Shown piece after piece: positions 27,897 to 31,848 of a DNA stretch of 31,848 bases. Each line of letters starts with the position of its first letter. Position 1 is the first letter of the stretch. The translations under genes and the position numbers were made by a program. Below the pieces are notes generated by a model. That model was given only the letters and a program-made list of their open reading frames with translations, was not told the origin of the DNA and did not search any database. Origin of the DNA: DATKCJ01 sp035513275 (GTDB lineage: Bacteria > Verrucomicrobiota > Verrucomicrobiia > Opitutales > Opitutaceae); assembly GCA_035513275.1 (NCBI GenBank), contig DATKCJ010000070.1, forward strand, positions 1 through 31,848, given 5' to 3'.

Positions 27897-29009
27897 TCAC
27901 CGCACCAACGCGCTCGCGCACCAGAGCAACGGCGCCTGTCCGTGAAAATCGCCCGCGGCGCGCGGCCGGTCGAGGTAGTGCTGGCGGTCGTTTCTCGCGC
28001 CGGTGCCCACACAAACTTCGCGCAGGTTTGCGTCGGCGTCGAGATGGGTGACGAGCGCGAGCCATGCGCGCCGCGCCGCAGGGCCGTAGATGTCGGCGTC
28101 GAGCCAGCCTTCCTTCACGCCCGCGATGAACGCAAAGGTGAACATCGCCGTGCTCGACGTTTCCGGCCATGAGTCGGGGCCATCGATGAGCTGCAGCCAC
28201 ATGCCGGAGTCGGCCTGGTGCTCGAGCAGAGTCGCCATCATCAGCCGGTAGGCGTCCATGATTCGCGCACGGTCTGGATTGTCCGCAGGGAGCCAGCGCA
28301 GGAGGTTTGCCATGCCGGCGGCCATCCAGCCGTTGCCGCGCCCCCAGAAAAACGGCGCATCGGGCGTGTGGAAGAAGAGCCCGTTCGGCTTCTGCAACTC
28401 GTCGAGATAGAAAACCATCTCCCGCGCCGCGCGGTCGATGTAGGCGCGGTCGCCCGTCGCGCGAAACGCCTGCGACTGAATCGCCGTGATCATGAACATG
28501 TCGTCGATCCACAGCCGCGTCTGCCAGCTGTGGCCCAACGCGGCGAATTCCGCCGCTCGCTCCTCGATCCGGTTGCCAAACGGTTTGCCCCATTGGCGCT
28601 GCGCCATCCACTCGCCGAGCGCGAGCCCGCGCATGTCGCCCGTCTGCATGTAGATTTCCAGCGGGAGCGATCCGAAGACCGTCCAATCGACATGCTTCGG
28701 CTCGGGCACGAGGTGCCGCTCCTCGCGATACAACGGCTCGAACCGCTCCACGAGCCGCGCGGTGAGTTCCTTGCTGCCATTCGCCTGCGCGAAACTCAGC
28801 GCGCCGATCCACGTGCACACCTCTGCGTAGTGGACCACGCCGTCCGGCGGCATCATCATGTGCGGCCGCGCGAGGAAATTCTCAGTCACGCGAAGTCCGG
28901 CTTCCTTTGGCGACGCTCCAGTCGGCCATTCGTCGAAATGTCCCGCAGCCAGCGCGCCAGGCATAACGACGAGAATCGCGAGCCTCCGGATCACGGACGG
29001 GGTAATCAT
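27897..29009 (-). CDS. Exported GH105/GH88-like unsaturated glycoside hydrolase
   Basis: The 370-residue protein has a signal-like N-terminus (about 1-22) and the (alpha/alpha)6 barrel of unsaturated uronyl/rhamnogalacturonyl hydrolases. The likely catalytic acid is D169 or D170 in WIDDMFM. Other signatures are PFFWGRGNGWMAAGMANLLRWLP, DSWPETSSTAMFTFAF, and the C-terminal VGTGA...YLDRPRAAGDFHGQAPLLW. These enzymes remove the unsaturated residue left by pectin or rhamnogalacturonan lyases. ATG 29009 is chosen; the in-frame extension to 29048 would precede the signal peptide. The gene is divergent from the HrpA helicase, with 85 bp between them. Confidence 0.9.
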   Translation of the reverse strand: MITPSVIRRLAILVVMPGALAAGHFDEWPTGASPKEAGLRVTENFLARPHMMMPPDGVVHYAEVCTWIGALSFAQANGSKELTARLVERFEPLYREERHLVPEPKHVDWTVFGSLPLEIYMQTGDMRGLALGEWMAQRQWGKPFGNRIEERAAEFAALGHSWQTRLWIDDMFMITAIQSQAFRATGDRAYIDRAAREMVFYLDELQKPNGLFFHTPDAPFFWGRGNGWMAAGMANLLRWLPADNPDRARIMDAYRLMMATLLEHQADSGMWLQLIDGPDSWPETSSTAMFTFAFIAGVKEGWLDADIYGPAARRAWLALVTHLDADANLREVCVGTGARNDRQHYLDRPRAAGDFHGQAPLLWCASALVR

Positions 29010-29075
29010 GGCATCAGCGAACACATTGTCCCGTTCCCCCGCCACCACTTTTGGGGCTTAACTCCGCCCGGTTCC

Positions 29076-29094
29076 TCGGTGAGAACCTCACCGA
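29076..29094. promoter_or_regulatory. Perfect inverted repeat touching the helicase start codon
   Basis: TCGGTGAG (29076-29083) and CTCACCGA (29087-29094) are perfect 8-bp arms around AAC. The repeat ends immediately before the ATG at 29095 and so covers the place of a ribosome binding site. It could be a protein operator or an RNA hairpin that limits translation; the sequence does not say which. Confidence 0.5.
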
Positions 29095-31848
29095 ATGCCA
29101 CCGAGCCGACAACCCCGGCACCACGCGCACGCGTGGAAGCTCGACTACCCGCCGTCGCTGCCGATCACGGTGCGCCGGGCCGAGATCGTGCGCGCGATTC
29201 GCGAGCATCCGGTCGTCGTGCTTTCCGGCGAGACCGGCTCGGGCAAGACGACGCAGATTCCGAAGTTCTGCCTCGAGGCCGGCCGCGGACGCCACGGCAT
29301 GATTGCGTGCACGCAGCCGCGACGCGTCGCGGCGCTCTCGGTCTCGCGACGTGTCGCCGAGGAACTCGACGTCCCCTGGGGTCGCGAGGTCGGCTGCAAG
29401 ATCCGCTTCAACGACCACACCTCGCCGCGCACCGTCGTGAAGTTCCTCACGGACGGCATGCTGCTCGCGGAGGTGCACGGCGACCCGGAGCTGCGCGCCT
29501 ACGACACGATCGTCGTCGACGAAGCGCACGAGCGCAGTCTCAACATCGATTTCCTGCTGGGCCACCTCAACGGCCTCCGCCGCCGCCGGCCCGACCTGCG
29601 GATCATCATCACCTCAGCTACGATCGACACGGCGAAATTTTCGGCGGCGTTCGGCGGCGCACCGATCATCGAGGTCTCGGGCCGCATGTTCCCTGTCGAG
29701 ATCATCTACGCGCCGCCCGACGAACTCCTGAGCGAACGCGACGACGCCACTCGTGTCGACGCCGCGGTCGATGCGCTTATGCGCATTCTCGAAACGCGCC
29801 AACAGGGCGACGTGTTGATCTTCATGCCCACCGAGCGCGACATCCGGGAGACCTCGGACCTCATCGAGGGCCGCAAGCTCCGCGGCGTGACGGTGCTTCC
29901 GCTCTTCGGCAGGCTCACCGCCGACGAGCAGCAGCGCATCTTCGCGCCCGCGCCCGGGCGCAAGATCGTCGTCGCGACAAACATCGCGGAAACTTCGCTC
30001 ACGATTCCGGGCATCCGCTTCGTCATCGACGGCGGCGAGGCGCGCATCAGTCGCTACAATTCGCGCACGCGCACGAAGCGCCTGCCGATCGAGGCCGTCT
30101 CGCAGAGCAGCGCCAACCAGCGCTCCGGTCGCGCGGGTCGCGTCGAGGCGGGCGTCTGTATCCGGCTCTATGACGAGGAGGATTTCGCAAACCGCCCCCT
30201 CTACACGCCGCCTGAGATCCTGCGCGCCAACCTCGCCGAGGTGATTCTGCGAATGCGCGCCGCGCGGCTCGGAGAGATCGAAACGTTCCCCTTCATCGAT
30301 CCGCCGCCCGCCGCGGCCATCAAGGCCGGCTACACGCTCCTCGAGGAAATCGGCGCGATCGATCCCGGCTCGCCGGGACTCACCGAAATCGGCCACCAGC
30401 TCGCCGCGCTGCCTGTCGACCCGACGGTGGGCCGCATGCTTCTGCAGGCGCGGCGCGAACGTGCGCTCGACGAAGTGCTCATCATCGCCTCGGCGCTCGG
30501 CATCCAGGATCCGCGCGACCGCCCGCTCGGCAAAGAAGCCGCAGCCGACGCCGCGCACGCGAAGTTCGTCCATCCCGACTCGGATTTCCTCACGCTGCTC
30601 AACATCTGGGAGGCGGTGCACGACGAGACCTCGCGACTCCCGCTCGGGCGACTGCGCAAATTCTGCAAGGAGCATTTCCTGTCGTTCACCCGGATGCGCG
30701 AGTGGCACGACATTCACTCGCAGCTCTCGAGCGCCCTCGGCGCACGCCAGTCCGATCGCGCGCGCGCCGAGCAGGCGAGCGAGGCGGACGAAGATGACGA
30801 CGTGCTGACCGTCGGCGCCGCCACGGCCGGCGTGTCCGACTCGGCCGCGAGCGCCGCGCAGGCCCTAGCGGCGGACTGGCTCTTCGGGGGCGAACGCTAC
30901 CGCGCGATCCATCGCTCGATCCTCACCGGACTGCTCTCAAACATCGCCGTGCGCGAGGAGGGCAACGTGTTCAAAGCCACCTCCGATCGCAGGGTTGTCG
31001 TCTTCCCCGGTTCGACGCTTTTCGAGAAATCGAGCAAGCGCCGCGGCGAAGAAAAGTCGCAGTCACGGAAGCGCGCGAAGCCCGGACGCGAGTCGTGGAT
31101 CGCGTGTGCGGAAATCCTCGAGACGGGGCGCCTCTACGCGCGCACAGCCGCGCGGATCGATCCCACCTGGGCCGAGGAACTCGGCGCGCACGTCTGCCGC
31201 CGCTCGTATGCCGAGCCCGACTGGCACGCGGAGAGCGGTCGCGTGCTCGTGCGCGAGACGGTGCGGCTGCACGGACTTGAGCTGAGAAACCGGATGATCG
31301 ACTTCGGAAAGGTAGATCCTGCGGCGGCGACGGAGATCTTCATCCGCGCGGCGCTCGTGGGCGATACGCTCGAATCTCCACTCACATTTCTCGCGCACAA
31401 CCGCCGCGTGCGGGCGCGCGTTGCCACGATCCAGACGCGGCAGCGCTCGCGCGCGTGGCTCGATCTCGACGGCGCGACCTATCGTTTCTATGCGGAGCGG
31501 ATCGAGGGCGTGTCGTCGGTGCACGATCTCAACCGGCTCTGGAAGGAGCGCGTGACGCGCGAGCCGAAGTTCCTGTTCCTCGACGAGACCGACCTGCTCG
31601 CCGACGCCGAGGGCGTGGACGAGACGGCGTTCCCCGACGAGGTGGCGCTCGACAACCGCGTAATCCCGCTCGACTACGCCTACAAGCCCGGCGACGAGCG
31701 CGACGGAATCACGCTCCACCTCCCCTACCGCGACCGCGAGAAACTCACGCACGGTTTTCTCGACTGGATTGTGCCGGGAAACATTCGGGAGACGGTCGAG
31801 ACATTGCTGCGCGCGCTGCCGAAGGAGGCGCGTCAACGGCTCGCGCCA
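29095..31848 (+). CDS. hrpA: HrpA-type DEAH-box ATP-dependent RNA helicase, N-terminal 918 residues
   Basis: The frame is open to the window end, so the C-terminus is missing. Helicase motifs are in order: Walker A GETGSGKTTQ (45-54), CTQPRRVAAL, Walker B DEAH (142-145), SAT (TSATIDT), FMPTERDI, TNIAETSLTIPGIRFVIDGG, and QRSGRAGR (342-349). The ratchet region and HA2 segment (LGIQDPRDRPLG, LTLLNIWEAV) follow. From about residue 590 the WLFGGERYRAIHRSILTGLLSNIA segment and later DYAYKPGDERDGITLHLPYRDREKLTHG match the OB-fold and DUF3418 regions specific to HrpA. HrpA acts on structured RNA or stalled ribosomes in E. coli. The family is unusual outside a few phyla but not unexpected here. Start ATG 29095 lies right after a perfect inverted repeat. 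Confidence 0.93.
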   Translation, partial: MPPSRQPRHHAHAWKLDYPPSLPITVRRAEIVRAIREHPVVVLSGETGSGKTTQIPKFCLEAGRGRHGMIACTQPRRVAALSVSRRVAEELDVPWGREVGCKIRFNDHTSPRTVVKFLTDGMLLAEVHGDPELRAYDTIVVDEAHERSLNIDFLLGHLNGLRRRRPDLRIIITSATIDTAKFSAAFGGAPIIEVSGRMFPVEIIYAPPDELLSERDDATRVDAAVDALMRILETRQQGDVLIFMPTERDIRETSDLIEGRKLRGVTVLPLFGRLTADEQQRIFAPAPGRKIVVATNIAETSLTIPGIRFVIDGGEARISRYNSRTRTKRLPIEAVSQSSANQRSGRAGRVEAGVCIRLYDEEDFANRPLYTPPEILRANLAEVILRMRAARLGEIETFPFIDPPPAAAIKAGYTLLEEIGAIDPGSPGLTEIGHQLAALPVDPTVGRMLLQARRERALDEVLIIASALGIQDPRDRPLGKEAAADAAHAKFVHPDSDFLTLLNIWEAVHDETSRLPLGRLRKFCKEHFLSFTRMREWHDIHSQLSSALGARQSDRARAEQASEADEDDDVLTVGAATAGVSDSAASAAQALAADWLFGGERYRAIHRSILTGLLSNIAVREEGNVFKATSDRRVVVFPGSTLFEKSSKRRGEEKSQSRKRAKPGRESWIACAEILETGRLYARTAARIDPTWAEELGAHVCRRSYAEPDWHAESGRVLVRETVRLHGLELRNRMIDFGKVDPAAATEIFIRAALVGDTLESPLTFLAHNRRVRARVATIQTRQRSRAWLDLDGATYRFYAERIEGVSSVHDLNRLWKERVTREPKFLFLDETDLLADAEGVDETAFPDEVALDNRVIPLDYAYKPGDERDGITLHLPYRDREKLTHGFLDWIVPGNIRETVETLLRALPKEARQRLAP

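Noticed and set aside
28218..30173. 651-codon plus-strand frame
   Set aside because: It is antisense to the GH105 gene and then out of frame with the HrpA helicase; its arginine- and proline-rich sequence has no family signature.
1..31848. Defence, phage, secondary-metabolite or other named accessory system
   Set aside because: Apart from the toxin-antitoxin pair, no genes of such systems were recognised; the novelty in this window lies in the repeats.

Overview
The window is GC-rich chromosomal DNA that looks like a free-living or soil/freshwater Verrucomicrobiota bacterium, most likely Opitutae-like. This is inferred from content (DUF1080, ThuA, GH105, GH30-like, SMP-30-like and amidohydrolase sugar genes, an unstable-antitoxin/ParE pair, HrpA) and from the style of the intergenic repeats; no rRNA or other taxonomic marker is present. 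I find 31 protein genes and no tRNA, rRNA, CRISPR array, prophage, insertion sequence or recognisable defence island.

Layout. 1-439 is the tail of a secreted DUF1080 protein. 592-1223 (minus) is a membrane protein translationally coupled to an XRE regulator, with phased operator-like repeats at its promoter. 1572-3652 holds a triple-BON periplasmic protein with a terminator and an SMP-30-like secreted protein, separated by a tandem palindrome-bearing repeat. 3812-6269 (minus) holds a GH30-like glycosidase and an isoprenylcysteine-methyltransferase-like membrane protein. 6719-13358 is a probable envelope operon: PilX-like pilin, a large TPR protein, a smaller exported protein and an ExbB/TolQ proton-channel protein, without ExbD. 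13467-13981 is a toxin-antitoxin pair. 14021-17473 holds a GNAT acetyltransferase, three small unknown envelope proteins, a ThuA protein and a DUF1294 protein. 17905-18717 (minus) is an exported sugar-isomerase-like TIM barrel. 18955-20476 holds a P-loop kinase, a gamma-glutamylcyclotransferase-like protein and a small exported protein. 20690-24794 is a four-gene sugar-oxidation cassette (Zn dehydrogenase, SDR, D-2-hydroxyacid dehydrogenase, fuconolactonase-like amidohydrolase). 24898-29009 (minus) holds a YfgM-like protein, an M32 carboxypeptidase and a GH105 hydrolase. 29095 to the end is the first 918 residues of an HrpA helicase.

The most unusual content is between the genes. Ten elements have the form GTAG-hairpin-spacer-hairpin-CTAC (one is a single half, one has GTGG/GTGA heads). 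Within a doublet, loops and heads tend to be kept while stems change in a base-paired way. This matches the architecture of REP/BIME elements mobilised by RAYT transposases, but no RAYT gene is present here. One lies at each of the three junctions of the envelope operon; the third is exactly 48 bp and is read in frame as part of the ExbB protein. One half-element supplies the stop codon of the SDR gene. A second family, a perfect 12-bp-arm palindrome, occurs as two close pairs. A third class is phrase-like degenerate short repeats (for example at 17474-17904), two blocks of which run almost up to start codons.

Functionally the genes suggest a saccharolytic organism that cuts plant or algal polysaccharides (GH30-like, GH105, DUF1080, SMP-30-like) and oxidises the released sugars (20690-24794). 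All functions are assigned by motif reading alone.
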